A DNA stretch of 64,000 bases. Origin: Mimachlamys varia (Eukaryota > Mollusca > Bivalvia > Pectinida > Pectinidae). Both the position numbers and the translations under genes were made by a program. The first letter of the stretch is position 1. Each line of letters starts with the position of its first letter. The notes under the pieces are model-generated. The model had not been told where the DNA came from, did no database searches, and worked only from the letters and a program-made list of their open reading frames with translations. The DNA lies in the NCBI GenBank assembly GCA_947623455.1, contig OX392528.1, forward strand, positions 1,006,001 to 1,070,000. The letters are read 5' to 3'. Shown here one piece after another: positions 35,345 to 48,325 of this stretch.

Positions 35345-36122
35345 CAGTTAAAAAATTAGCCCATGCATAACTAGGGACCGAACAGAAAGGATTTATCCAG
35401 TACTTCTCAAGAAATAGCGATAACAAAGTATCACTGTCAAAATCCAAGATGGCTGTCTGGTGGTCATATTGTTTTTCGAACCAGATCAAATATACATGTC
35501 TTTATAAATCAATATGAAATTGGAGAATGATCAATTCAATACCTCTCAAGAAATAGCAATAACAAACTATTACTCACAAATCCAAGATGGCTGCCTGTCG
35601 GGCATATTGTTTATCAGATCTTTTCGAAAATAAAAAAAACATGCACAACTAGGCACCAAGGGAAATCTACATTTGAAATTTGAGAATGATCCATCCAGTA
35701 CTTCTCAAGAAAAATTATTACTTATAAATCCTAAATGGCCGCCTGTCGGCCATATTGTTTATCGGATCTGTCCGAAAATAGACAATGAACAACTATGCAC
35801 CAAGGGAAATCTACAAAGAAAATTTGAGAATGATCCACCAAGTTTTTCTCAAGAAATAGCGATAACAAACTGTTACTCACAAAACCCGAGATGGCAGCCT
35901 GTCGGCCATTGTTTTTATCGGATCTGTTCGAAAATGAACCATGCACACCTAGGCACCAAGGAAAACCAATATATGAAATTTGAGAATGATCCACTCAGTA
36001 CTTCTCAAGAAATAGCGATAACAAGAATTGTATAATAATGGACCACGGACGGACGGACGGACGGACGACGGACCACAGACGCCGGGCGATTTGAACAGCC
36101 AACCATCTGATGCTGGTGGGCT
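35345..36122. repeat. Dispersed repeat of about 4-5 degenerate units of about 145-160 bp with GGAC microsatellite
   Basis: Repeated landmarks: CAGTACTTCTCAAGAAATAG (near 35,400, 35,700 and 36,000, with variants near 35,540 and 35,840), CAAGATGGC(T/C)G followed by GCCATATTGTTT, and CACCAAGGGAAATCTAC. The 3' end has (GGAC)n at about 36,041-36,065 and then CCGGGCGATTTGAACAGCC and ATCTGATGCTGGTGGGCTAA. I recall similar ends in mollusc genomes; naming the family would need a repeat library. Confidence 0.65.
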
Positions 36123-36714
36123 AAAAACAAAGGCACACAATTTATAGGCGATGACACGTATATATGATGTCGATTGGTCAGAGGTCGTTTGTAAAAAGGG
36201 GTTTTAGGACTAATATTGGTGAACATTTCTTATACGTTTTTCTCCTGTAAAGATTGCCTCGTATCTGCCTGGGGTGCTGAGTCATGTGCCCCCGCTGTGT
36301 GGCTGGGTGATACGAGCAACAGCGAAAGTCTTACGATGGCTGTATGTAATATAAAAAAAACATTCAATTAACACAGACAAACGATTAATGCATGCAGCCT
36401 CGGTCGTTTAGAAATTGTAGGATCATTGAAGTATTGCACACATCTATTTCTCGGCTGGTACCACATCTCGCATTAATCTCTCCTCGTGCACCAATTTGCA
36501 CGATGTGTCATCACTTTACGAGGTGTCAGCGCGTGAGAATATGTTTTTCCTCTGCACGTGCATTGAGTAAGGTGACCACGGCCATCAGTGCACGCGGATA
36601 ATTACTTAACGAGGACCAGTAAACAGGACTTCACCTGTTTGTCACGTGACATGAGCAACACGCGCACAAACACTGCTTTTTGGTAAAGAATCTAATGGCA
36701 CAACACTTCAATGT
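36123..36714. other. Single-copy DNA, no gene recognised
   Basis: About 0.6 kb of mixed composition. One 69-codon open frame (36,392-36,601) has no recognisable motif. Confidence 0.4.
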
Positions 36715-37855
36715 TCATTCCCAACACACACAATTACCCAACACACACAATTTCAACACACACAATTACCCAACACACACTATTACCCAATATACACAAT
36801 TACCCAACACACACAATTTCCCAATACATGCAATTAGCTAACACACACAATTACCCAACACACACAATTTCCCAACAAACACAATTACCCAACACACACA
36901 ATTTCAACACACACAATTACCCAACACACACAATTACCCAACACACACAATTACCCAATACACACATTTACCTAATATACACAATAACCCAACACACACA
37001 ATTACCCAACACACATAATTACCCAACACACACAATTTCCCAACACACACAATTACTCAATATACACAATTACCCAATATACACAATTACCCAATATACA
37101 CAATTACCCAACACACACAATTACCCAATACACACAATTACCAAACACACACAATTCCCCAAAACATACAATTAGCTAACACACACAATTACCCAACACA
37201 CAATTTCCGAACAAACACAATTACCCAACACACACAATTACCCAATACACACAATTACCCAACACACACAATTACCCAATACACACAATTACCTAATATA
37301 CACAATTACCCAACAAACACAATATCCCAACACACACAATTACCCAACACACACAATTACCCAACACACACAATTACACAATTGCCCAACACACACAATT
37401 ACCAACACGCACAATTACCCAATACACACGATTACCCAACACACACAATTTCCCTATTCATGCAATTAGCTAACACACACAATTACCCAACACACACAAT
37501 TTCCCAACAAACACAATTACCCAACACACACAATTTCCACACACACAAATATCCAACACACACAATTACCCAACACACATAATTACCTAATATACACAAT
37601 TACCCAACACACACAATTACCCTACACACATAATTACCCAACACACACAATTACCCAACACACACAATTACCCAATACACACAATTACCCAACACATACA
37701 ATTACCCAATATACACAATTACCCAACAAACACAATTACCCAACACACACAATTACCTAATACACACAATTACTCAACACACACAATTACCCAAAACACA
37801 CAATTACCCAATATACACAATTACCCAACACACACAATTACCCAATATACACAAT
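36715..37855. repeat. 17-bp minisatellite, about 67 copies
   Basis: The unit is ACCCAACACACACAATT, with 14-18 bp variants. A marker unit CAATTAGCTAAC occurs three times (near 36,831, 37,169 and 37,463), each followed by the same run of variant units, so the array has a higher-order repeat of about 300-340 bp. Confidence 0.93.
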
Positions 37856-37856
37856 T

Positions 37857-38190
37857 GGCGGGGGACATCAATCAGCACTCCTCATACACAACTCGTACAG
37901 CCCGGAACTGGCGGAGGACATCAATCGGCACTCCTCATACACAACTCGTACAGCCCGGGACTGGTCGAGGACATCAATCGGCACTCCTCATACACAACTC
38001 ATACAGCCCGGGACTGGCGGAGGACATCAATCGGCACTCCTCATACACAACTCGTACAGCCCGGGACTGGCGGAGGACATCAATCGGCACTACTCCTCAT
38101 ACACAACACGGTCGGGTGTTACGGTGACTACAGCGGCCCGGGACTGACGGAGGACATCAATCGGCACTACTCCTCATACACAACTCGTAA
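37857..38190. repeat. 53-bp minisatellite, about 6 copies
   Basis: Units start at 37,857, 37,910, 37,963, 38,016 and 38,069 with exact 53-bp spacing (GGCGGAGGACATCAATCGGC). The last copy is interrupted by about 20 extra bases (CACGGTCGGGTGTTACGGTG). Confidence 0.92.
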
Positions 38191-38617
38191 AGTTTACCCC
38201 GCTTTAAACCATCGCCAATTCAAGTTGGCGCCTCGGAAGGAATTTCATTTAAGCATAGACCAGGAAATCGGTAGCAATTAGCCCGGAATAGCTACTGTTA
38301 TTGGATGGAGACATTGGAAACAGGGAAGTCAGCGTGTAATAGTCTTACCGGAGAAATTCCAACGAAATTCGATTCATTATGAATTGATTGAGGAGATCTT
38401 TTCATAATGAGAAACAATTTATGTTGTAACTATAGTAACGTCGGTTCTACGCTGTCTGAGCAGAACATCGGAATAACCTACACAGACAGAAGCTGGCAGT
38501 TAAAAACACTAATGGTCAAAAGTTTATATTATGTCATTTCTTGTTAAAAATATATTTGTCAACAATCTTATCCAAACTCTACAGTGATTGAACCTAAGAT
38601 GTCATATGTCTGCTTTC
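38191..38617. other. Single-copy DNA, nothing recognised
   Basis: About 430 bp of sequence not seen elsewhere in the window, without an open frame. Confidence 0.4.
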
Positions 38618-41600
38618 ATATAATGTTGACATAACTATCATCGACTGTTACTCCAGTTATCATACACTGTTACCCTAGCGTCATACAATGTCACCATAGT
38701 TATCATACACTGTTATCCTAGTGTCATACAATGTCACCATAGATATTATACACTGTTACCCTAGCGTCATACAATGTCACCATAGTTATCATACAGTGTT
38801 AACCTAGCGTCATACAATGTCACCATAGTTATAATACACTGTTACCCTAGTGTCATACAATGTCACCATAGTTATCATACACTGTTACCCTAGCGTCATA
38901 CAATGTCACCATAGTTATCATACACTGTTACCCTAGTGTCATACAATGTCACCATAGATATTATACACTGTTACCCTAGCGTCATACAATGTCACCATAG
39001 TTATCATACACTGTTACACTAGTGTCATACAATGTCACCATAGTTATCATACACTGTTACCCTAGCGTCATACAATGTCACCATAGTTATCATACAGTGT
39101 TAACCTAGCGTCATACAATGTCACCATAGTTATAATACACTGTTACCCTAGTGTCATACAATGTCACCATAGTTATCATACACTGTTACCCTAGCGTCAT
39201 ACAATGTCACCATAGTTATCATACACTGTTACCCTAGTGTCATACAATGTCACCATAGATATTATACACTGTTACCCTAGTGTCATACAATGTCACCATA
39301 GTTATCATACAGTGTTAACCTAGCGTCATACAATGTCACCATAGTTATAATACACTGTTACCCTTGAGTCATACAATGTCACAATAGTTATAATACACTG
39401 TTACCCTTGAGTCATACAGTGTCACCATAGTTGTCATACACTGTTACCCTAGTAATCATATAATGTCACCATAGTTATCATACACTGTTACCCTCGCGTC
39501 ATACAATGTCACCATAGTTATAATACACTGTTACCCTAGTGTCATACAATGTCACCATAGATATCATACACTGTTACCCTAGCGTCATACAATGTCACCA
39601 TAGTTATAATACACTGTTACCCTAGCGTCATACAATGTCACCATAGTTATCATACACTGTTACCCTAGCGTCATACAATGTCACCATAGTTATCATACAC
39701 TGTTACCCTAGCGTCATACAATGTCACCATAGTTATCATACACTGTTACCCTAGCGTCATACAATGTCACCATAGTTATCATACACTGTTACCCTAGCGT
39801 CATACAATGTCACCATTGTTATCATACACTGTTACCCTAGTGTCATACAATGTCACCATAGTTATCATACACTGTTACACTAGTGTCATACAATGTCACC
39901 ATAGTTATCATACACTGTTACCCTAGCGTCATACAATGTCACCATAGATATTATACACTGTTACCCTAGTGTCATACAATGTCACCATAGTTATCATACA
40001 CTGTTACCCTAGTGTCATACAATGTCACCATAGTTATCATACACTGTTATCCTAGTGTCATACAATGTCACCATAGTTATCATACACTGTTACCCTAGCG
40101 TCATACAATGTCACCATAGTTATCATACACTGTTATCCTAGTGTCATACAATGTCACCATAGATATTATACACTGTTACCCTAGCGTCATACAATGTCAC
40201 CATAGTTATCATACACTGTTACCCTCGCGTCATACAATGTCACCATAGTTATCATACACTGTTACCCTCGCGTCATACAATGTCACCATAGATATCATAC
40301 ACTGTTACCCTAGTGTCATACAATGTCACCATATATATAATACACTGTTACCCTAGCGTCATACAATGTCACCATAGTTATCATACACTGTTACCCTCGC
40401 GTCATACAATGTCACCAAAGATATCATACACTGTTACCCTAGTGTCATACAATGTCACCATAGTTGTCATACACTGTTACTCTAGCGTCATACAATGTCA
40501 CCGTAGTTATCATACACTGTTATCCTAGTGTCATACAATGTCACCATAGATATCATACACTGTTACCCTAGCGTCATACAATGTCAACATAGTTATAATA
40601 CACTGTTACCCTAGCGTCATACAATGTCACCATAGTTATCATACACTGTTACCCTAGCGTCATACAATGTCACCATATATATCATACACTGTTACCCTAG
40701 CGTCATACAATGTCACCATAGTTATCATACACTGTTACCCTCGCGTAATACAATGTCACCATAGTTATCATACACTGTTACCCTAGCGTCATACAATGTC
40801 ACCATAGTTATCATACACTGTTACCCTCGCGTCATACAATGTCACCACAGTTATCATACACTGTTACCCTAGTGTCATACAATGTCACCACAGTTATCAT
40901 ACACTGTTACCCTAGTGTCATACAATGTCACCATAGATATCATACACTGTTACCCTAGTAATCATACAATGTCACCATAGTTATCATACACTGTTACCCT
41001 AGTGTCATACAATGTCACCATAGTTATCATACACTGTTATCCTAGTGTCATACAATGTCACCATAGATATCATACACTGTTACCCTAGCGTCATACAATG
41101 TCACCATAGTTATCATACACTGTTACATTCGCGTCATACAAGTCACCATAGTTATCATACACTGTTACCCTAGCGTCATACAAGTCACCAGAGTTATCAT
41201 ACACTGTTATCCTAATAATCATACAATGTCACCATAGTTATCATACACTGTTACATTCGCGTCATACAAGTCACCATAGTTATCATACACTGTTACCTTA
41301 GCGTCATACAAGTCACCATAGTTATCATACACTGTTATCCTAATAATCATACAATGTCACCATAGTTATCATACACTGTTATCCTTTGGTTATACACTGT
41401 CACCATAGTTATAATACACTGTTACCCTAGCGTCATACAATGTCACCATAGATATCATACACTGTTACCCTAGTGTCATACAATGTCACCATAGTTATAA
41501 TACACTGTTACCCTAGCGTCATACAATGTCACCATAGATATCATACACTGTTACCCTAGCGTCATACAATGTCACCATAGATATCATACACTGTCACCCT

Positions 41601-42879
41601 AGCGTCATACAAGTCACCATAGTTATCATTCACTGTTACCCTAGCGTCATACAATGTCACCATAGTTATCATACACTGTTACCCTAGCGTCATACAATGT
41701 CACCGTAGTTATCATACACTGTTACCCTAGTGTCATACAATGTCACCATAGATATCATACACTGTTACCCTAGTGTCATACAATGTCACCATAGTTATCA
41801 TACACTGTTACCCTAGTGTCATACAATGTCACCGTAGTTATCATACACTGTTACCCTAGTGTCATACAATGTCACCATAGATATCATACACTGTTACCCT
41901 AGTGTCATACAATGTCACCATAGTTATCATACACTGTTACCCTAGCGTCATACAATGTCACCGTAGTTATCATACACTGTTACCCTAGTGTCATACAATG
42001 TCACCATAGATATCATACACTGTTACCCTAGTGTCATACAATGTCACCATAGTTGTCATACACTGTTACCCTAGTAATCATATAATGTCACCATAGTTAT
42101 CATACACTGTTACCCTAGCGTCATACAATGTCACCATAGTTATCATACACTGTTACCCTAGCGTCATACAATGTCACCATAGTTATCATACACTGTTACC
42201 CTAGCGTCATACAATGTCACCATAGTTATCATACACTGTTACCCTAGTGTCATACAATGTCACCATAGTTGTCATACACTGTTACCCTAGCGTCATACAA
42301 TGTCACCATAGTTATCATACACTGTTACCCTAGTGTCATACAATGTCACCATAGTTGTCATACACTGTTACCCTAGCGTCATACAATGTCACCATAGTTA
42401 TCATACACTGTTACCCTAGTGTCATACAATGTCACCATAGTTATCATACACTGTTATCCTTGTAATCATACAATGTCACCATAGATATCATACACTGTTA
42501 CCCTAGCGTCATACAATGTCACCATAGTTATCATACACTGTTACACTAGCATCATACAATGTCACCATAGTTATCATACACTGTTATCCTAGCGTCATAC
42601 AATGTCACCATAGTTGTCATACACTGTTACCCTATTGTCATACAATGTCACCATAGTTATAATACACTGTTACCCTAGTGTCATACAATGTCACCATAGT
42701 TATCATACATTGTTATCCTAGCGTCATACAATGTCACCATAGATATCATACACTGTTACACTAGCATCATACAATGTCACCATAGTTATCATACACTGTT
42801 ACACTAGTGTCATACAATGTCACCATAGTTATCATACACTGTTACACTAGTGTCATACAATGTCACCATAGTTATCCTA
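38618..42879. repeat. 43-bp minisatellite with dimeric 22+21 unit, about 99 copies
   Basis: Each unit joins two related halves: GTTATCATACACTGTTACCC-TA and GCGTCATACAATGTCACCAT-A. Variants (GTTGTCATAC, GATATCATAC, CCTAGTGTC/CCTAGCGTC/CCTCGCGTC) recur in ordered blocks, for example around 41,700-41,880 and 41,830-42,010. A one-base deletion form (TACAAGTCACC) is confined to 41,140-41,620. Confidence 0.95.
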
Positions 42880-44298
42880 CATTGTTATCCTAGCTATCAA
42901 ACGATGTTACCCTAACTGCCATGCAATGTTACCTTAACTGTCAAACGATTTTAGCCAGGCTGTCATACAAGTTTTACTATGGCTGTCATCCAATGTTACC
43001 CTTACTGTCAAACGTAATAATCTGGCTGTCACACAATGTTACAATAATAGGTCTGATAACAAACATCGACAATTAACATGTATACACATATAATTCCATA
43101 GTTAAAGAGTAGGCATTTACAGCAATAGGTATAGGAGTATACAATGATTTGTAAGGAGTAGGCGGTTACAGATATAGGTAAAGGAGTATACAATTATATA
43201 TAAAGGAGTAGGCGGTTACAGAAATAGGTAAAGGAGTATACAGTTATATCTAAAGGAGTAGGCGGTTACAGAGATAAGTAAAGGAGTATACAATCATATC
43301 TAAAGGAGTAGGCGGTTACAGGGATAAGTAAAGGAGTATACAATCATATCTAAAGGAGTAGGCGGTTACAGATAAGTAAAGGAGTATACAATTATATCTA
43401 AAGGAGTAGGCGGTTACAGATATAGGTAAAGGAGTATACAGTTATATATAAAGGAGTAGGCGGTTACAGATATAGGTAAATGAGTATACAGTTATATATA
43501 AAGGAGTAGGCGGTTACAGAAATAGGTAAAGGAGTATACAATGATATCTAAACGAGTAGGCGGTTTCAGAGATAAGTAAAGGAGTATACATTGATATCTA
43601 AAGGAGTAGGCGGTTACAGATATAGGTAAAGGAGTATACAGTTATATATAAAGGAGTAGGCGGTTACAGAAATAGGTAAAGGAGTATACAATGATATCTA
43701 AACGAGTAGGCGGTTTCAGAGATAAGTAAAGGAGTATACATTGATATCTAATGGAGTAGGCGGTTACAGAGATAAGTTACAATTTTACCCTTGTTGTCAT
43801 GCATTGTACATTATTATCCTAGCTGTCATACAATGTTACCATAAATGTCAAACGATGTTACCCTGGCTGTCATACATTGTTATCCTAGCTGTCATACAAT
43901 GTTACCCTGGCTGTTATACATTGTTGGCCTTACTGTCAAACGATGTTACCCTAACTGTCAAACGATGTTACCCTGGCTGTCATACATTGTTATCCTAGCT
44001 GTCATACAATGTTACCATAAATGTCAAACGATGTTACCCTGGCTGTCATACATTGTTATCCTAGCTGTCATACAATGTTACCCTAACTGTCAAACGATGT
44101 TACCCTAAATGTCAAACGATGTTACCCTGGCTGTCATACAATGTTACCCTTACTGTCAAACGATGTTTCCCTGGCTGTCATACAAAGTTACCCTAAATGT
44201 CAAACAATGTTACCCTTGCTGTCATACATTGTTACCCTAGCTGTCATACAATGTTACCCTAACTGTCAAATGAAGTTTCCCTGGTTGTCATACATTGT
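42880..44298. repeat. Segmental duplication copy A (21-bp units, unique core, 50-bp array, 21-bp units)
   Basis: It starts CATTGTTATCCTAGCTATCA. Its first ~370 bp are about 98% identical by eye to copy B at 44,640, including a non-repetitive core (TAGGTCTGATAACAAACATC ...). Within it, 43,098-43,793 is a 50-bp array (GGAGTAGGCGGTTACAGATA and GGTAAAGGAGTATACAAT, about 14 units), followed by 21/22-bp units (GTCATACAATGTTACCCTA, GTCAAACGATGTTACCCTGG) to 44,298. Confidence 0.85.
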
Positions 44299-44639
44299 CA
44301 CCATAGTTATCATACACTGTTACCCTAGTGTCATACAATGTTACCGTAGTTATCATACACTGTTATCCTAGTGTCATACAATGTCACCATAGTTATCATA
44401 CACTGTTACACTAGCGTTATACAATGTCACCGTAGTTATCATACACTGTTATCCTTTGGTCATACACTGTCACTATAGTTATCATACCCCGTTACCCTTG
44501 ATAACATATACTTTTACCCAAGTAATCATACACTGTTACCCGGACTATCATACAATGTTAGTTACCCTAGTTATCACACACTACGACCATAGCAACAAAC
44601 ATACAGTGTTTCCCTTGCTATCATAAAATACTTATCACA
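44299..44639. repeat. Return of the 43-bp family between the duplicated copies
   Basis: About four units of the GTTATCATACACTGTTA / GTCATACAATGTCACC type lead into degenerate units (44,470-44,639) with the same CATACACTGTTACCC core. Confidence 0.75.
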
Positions 44640-45540
44640 CATTGTTATCCTAGCTATCAAACGATGTTACCCTAACTGCCATGCAATGTTACCTTAACTG
44701 TCAAACGATTTTAGCCAGGCTGTCATACAAGTTTTACAATGGCTGTCATCCAATGTTACCCTTACTGTCAAACGTAATAATCTGGCTGTCACACAATGTT
44801 ACAATAATAGGTCTGATAACAAACATCGACAATTAATATGTATATACACATATAATTCCATAGTTAAAGAGTAGGCGGTTACAGTAATAGGTATAGGAGT
44901 ATACAATGATTTGTAAGGAGTAGGCGGTTACAGATATAGGTAAAGGAGTATACAATTATATATAAAGGAGTAGGCGGTTACAGAAATAGGTAAAGGAGTA
45001 TACAATGATTTGTAAAGGAGTAGGTGGTTACAGATAAGTAAAGGAATATACAATGATATCTAAACGAGAAGGCGGTTACAGAGATAAGTTACAATTTTAC
45101 CCTGGTTGTCATGCATTGTACATTGTTATCCTAGCTGTCATACAATGTTACCATAGATGTCAAACGATGTTACCCTGGCTGTCATACATTGTTATCCTAG
45201 CTGTCATACAATGTTACCATAAATGTCAAACGATGTTACCCTGGCTGTCATACATTGTTATCCTAGCTGTCATACAATGTTACCCTAACTGTCAAACGAT
45301 GTTACCCTAAATGTCAAACGATGTTACCCTGGCTGTCATACAAAGTTACCCTAAATGTCAAACAATGTTACCCTTGCTGTCATACATTGTTACCCTAGCT
45401 GTCATACAATGTTACCCTAACTGTCAAATGAAGTTTCCCTGGTTGTCATACATTGTACATTGTTACCCTAGCTGTCATACAATGTTACCCTAACTGTCAA
45501 ACGATTTTACCCTGACTGTCATACATTTTTAACCTTAGTC
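44640..45540. repeat. Segmental duplication copy B with shorter 50-bp array
   Basis: The same order as copy A, but the 50-bp array is only about 4 units (44,875-45,090) instead of about 14. The match ends at GAAGTTTCCCTGGTTGTCAT near 45,453; more 21/22-bp units continue to 45,540. Confidence 0.85.
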
Positions 45541-45857
45541 ACTTTCCCCAGTACGGATTTTTCACTTTTAGTATGTCAACAACACTTGTTGCTTGCTTAG
45601 TCTTCTGCAAATCACTATTATCTGATATCGGATTGTTACATATACATTACTTCAAATCTCCGTATATTTAAAGGAGTACTTGACATTTTTCAATTTATGT
45701 TTTTATATCGCCACATTACGTTTTTTTTTCTTATTAAACGTAAGTTTACATTAAGAAGAAATAAAAGCGAATTAGCTAGAGAGGTTTGTGAAATGGTATA
45801 GATTGTGTTGATAAGTTGTCTTTAAAGGATTGTGGGTGTCTATTTAGATATATAGTA
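45541..45857. other. AT-rich spacer
   Basis: About 320 bp of single-copy AT-rich DNA. GTAGGTCTGATAA near 45,855 echoes the unique core of the duplicated segments. Confidence 0.45.
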
Positions 45858-46633
45858 GGTCTGATAAGTAAAGGAGTATACAATGATTTCTAAAGGAGTA
45901 GGCGATTACAGATATAGGTTAAGGAGTATACAATGATTTGTAAAGGAGTAGGCGGTTACAGATAAGTAAAGGAGTATGCAATGATTTCTAAAGGAGTAGG
46001 CGGTTACAGATATAGAAAAGGAGTATACAATGATTTGTAAAGGAGTAGGCGGTTACAGATATAAGTAAGGAGTATACAATCATATCTAAAGGAGTAGGCG
46101 GTTACAGATAAGTAAATGAGTATACAATCATATCTAAAGGAGTAGGCGGTTACAGATAAGTAAAGGAGTATACAATCATATCTAAAGGAGTAGGCGATTA
46201 CAGAGATAAGTAAAGGAGTATACAATGATTTCTAAAGGAGTAGGCGGTTACAGATATAAGTAAAGGAGTATAAAATGATATCTAAAGAAGTAGGCGGTTA
46301 CAGAGATAAGTAAAGGAGTATACAATCATATCTAAAGAAGTAGGCGGTTACAGATAAGTAAATGAGTATACAATCATATCTAAAGAAGTAGGCGGTTACA
46401 GATAAGTAAAGGAGTATAAAATGATATCTAAAGGAGTAGGCGGTTACAGATAAGTAAATGAGTATAAAATGATATCTAAAGGAGTAGGCGGTTACAGATA
46501 AGTAAATGAGTATACAATCATATCTAAAGAAGTAGGCGGTTACAGATAAGTAAATGAGTATACAATCATATCTAAAGTAGTAGGCGGTTACAGCGATAGA
46601 TGAGTAAATGAGTATGCAATGATATCTAAGGGA
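45858..46633. repeat. 50-bp minisatellite, third block, about 17 units
   Basis: Unit GGAGTAGGCGGTTACAGATA, AGTAAAGGAGTATACAAT and ATATCTAAA, period 46-50 bp. It abuts the reverse transcriptase fragment with no spacer: minus-strand translation passes from RYFRVC directly into repeat residues. Confidence 0.9.
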
Positions 46634-47107
46634 GCAAACCCTAAAATAACGAATCAACTGTGACATGTAAATACCACAGGATGGAGAAGCAGGAATGTTA
46701 CTATCAAGAAAGGGAAAGTTCACGATCGCAAAATCGAAATCGTCACGTTTATCATACAGCTTAGTAAGAAATTGCCGTGTTGGTCTTAGTGTAAATGAAG
46801 ATCGAGGTAAGAAGCTGATGTAGGAGAGTCTGTTGTGTCATTAATCTCAAGTTCAGTAGTGTATATACGATCGTCTAGGTCAGCAAACTTCTTTTTGTTT
46901 ATAGACAAAATATCCTCGATATACCTGAAAGTGAAATTAAAAGATTTGGCAAGGTTTTTGGTATCCGTCCTGATAATCCCTTTGACAAATTCAGCCTCGA
47001 ATGAAAATAAAAACAAGTCAGCCAAAAGTGGGGCACAATTAGTTTTGTTACCCGTCCTGATAAGCCCTTCGACAAATTAAGCCTCGTAAAAAAACAAAAA
47101 CAAGTCA
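46634..47107 (-). pseudogene. Decayed reverse transcriptase fragment, Penelope-like by motif order (copy 2)
   Basis: Minus strand. Recognisable in order: APLLADLFLFSFEAEFVKG, KNLAKSFNFTFRYIEDILS, SASYLDLHL, then after a frameshift near 46,785 NFPFLDSNIPAS and MSQLIRYFRVC. The catalytic YxDD motif reads YIED, replacing the first Asp by Glu, so activity is unlikely. A stretch of about 70 bp encoding the ADLFLF..VKG block is duplicated in tandem at 47,040-47,107, with a stop in the extra copy. It is the same family as 5,747-6,250 and ends at the same codon on its C-terminal side. It is wedged between the 50-bp and 33-bp arrays. Family placement is inferred from motif order only. Confidence 0.75.
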
Positions 47108-48325
47108 GTCGTAGCAAAGGAGTAGGCGTAAACACGAATAGCAAAAGGTAAGGGCGTAGACGTAGACGCGAATAGTTAAGGTAAAGGTATAGATGTAAAT
47201 CCAAATGGTAAAGGTAAAGACGTAGACGCGAATGGTAAAAAGTAAAAGAGTAGGCGTAGACGCGAATGGTGAAGGTAAAAGTGTAGGTATATATACAAAT
47301 GGTTAAGGTAGAGTAGGCGTTGACGCGAATGGTGAAGGTAAAAGTGTAGGTATGTATACAAATGGTTAAGGTAAAGGAGTAGGCGTAGAATCAAAAGGTA
47401 AAGGAGTAGGCGTAGACGCGAATGGTAAAGGAGTAGGCGTAGAATCAAATGGTAAAGGAGTAGGCGTAGAATCAAATGGTAAAGGTGAAGGAGTAGGCGT
47501 AGACGCGAATGGTAAAGGTAAAGGAGTAGGCGTAGACGCGAATGGTAAAGGTAAAGAAGTAGGCATAGACGGACATGGTAAAGGTAAAGAAGTAGGCGTA
47601 GACGGACATGGTAAAGATAAAGGAGGAGGCGTAGACGCGAATGGTAAAAGTAAAGGAGTAGGCGTGGACACGAATAGTGAAGGTAAAAAGTAGGCGTAGA
47701 CGCGAATGGCAAAGGTAAAGGAGTAGGCGTAGACGCTAATGGTGAAGGTATAGAAGTAGGCGAGACACGAATGGTAAAAGTAAAGGAGCAGACGAAGAGG
47801 CGAATGGTAAAGGTAAAGGTGAAGGCGTAGATGCGAATGGTAAAGGTAAAGGAGTATGCGTAGAGGCGAATGGTTAAGGTAAAGGAGTAGGCGTAGAGGC
47901 GAATGGTACAGGTAAAGGAGAAGGCGTAGACGCGAATGGTTGAGGAGTAGGCGTAGAGGCGAAAGATAAAGGAGAAGGCGTTGACGCGAATGGTACAGGT
48001 AAAGGAGAAGGCGTAGACGCGAATGGTACAGGTAAAGGAGTATGCGTAGAGGCGAATGGTAAAGATAAAGGAGAATGCGTAGATGCGAATGGTAAAGGTT
48101 AAGGAGTATGCGTAGAGGCGAATGGTAAAGATTAAGGAGAAGGCGTAGAGGCGAATGGTACAGGTAAAGGAGAAGGCGTAGAGGCGAATGGTACAGGTAA
48201 AGGAGAAGGCGTAGACGCGAATGGCTGAGGAGTAGGCGTAGAGGCGAAAGGTAGAGGAGTAGGCGTAGAGGCGAATGGTAAAGGTAAAGGAGTAGGCGTA
48301 GACGTAGTGCACAATGATTAATAAA
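47108..48325. repeat. 33-bp minisatellite, about 38-40 copies
   Basis: The core is GAATGGTAAAGGTAAAGGAG then TAGGCGTAGACGC; lengths vary in 27-33 bp steps. It shares AAAGGAGTAGGCG with the 50-bp family on the other side of the reverse transcriptase fragment. A minus-strand frame of 388 codons (TIRLYAYSFTF-like repeats) is a by-product. Confidence 0.92.

Noticed and set aside
38618..42879. CRISPR-like array
   Set aside because: Whole units repeat with no unique spacers, and the window is eukaryotic. These are minisatellites.
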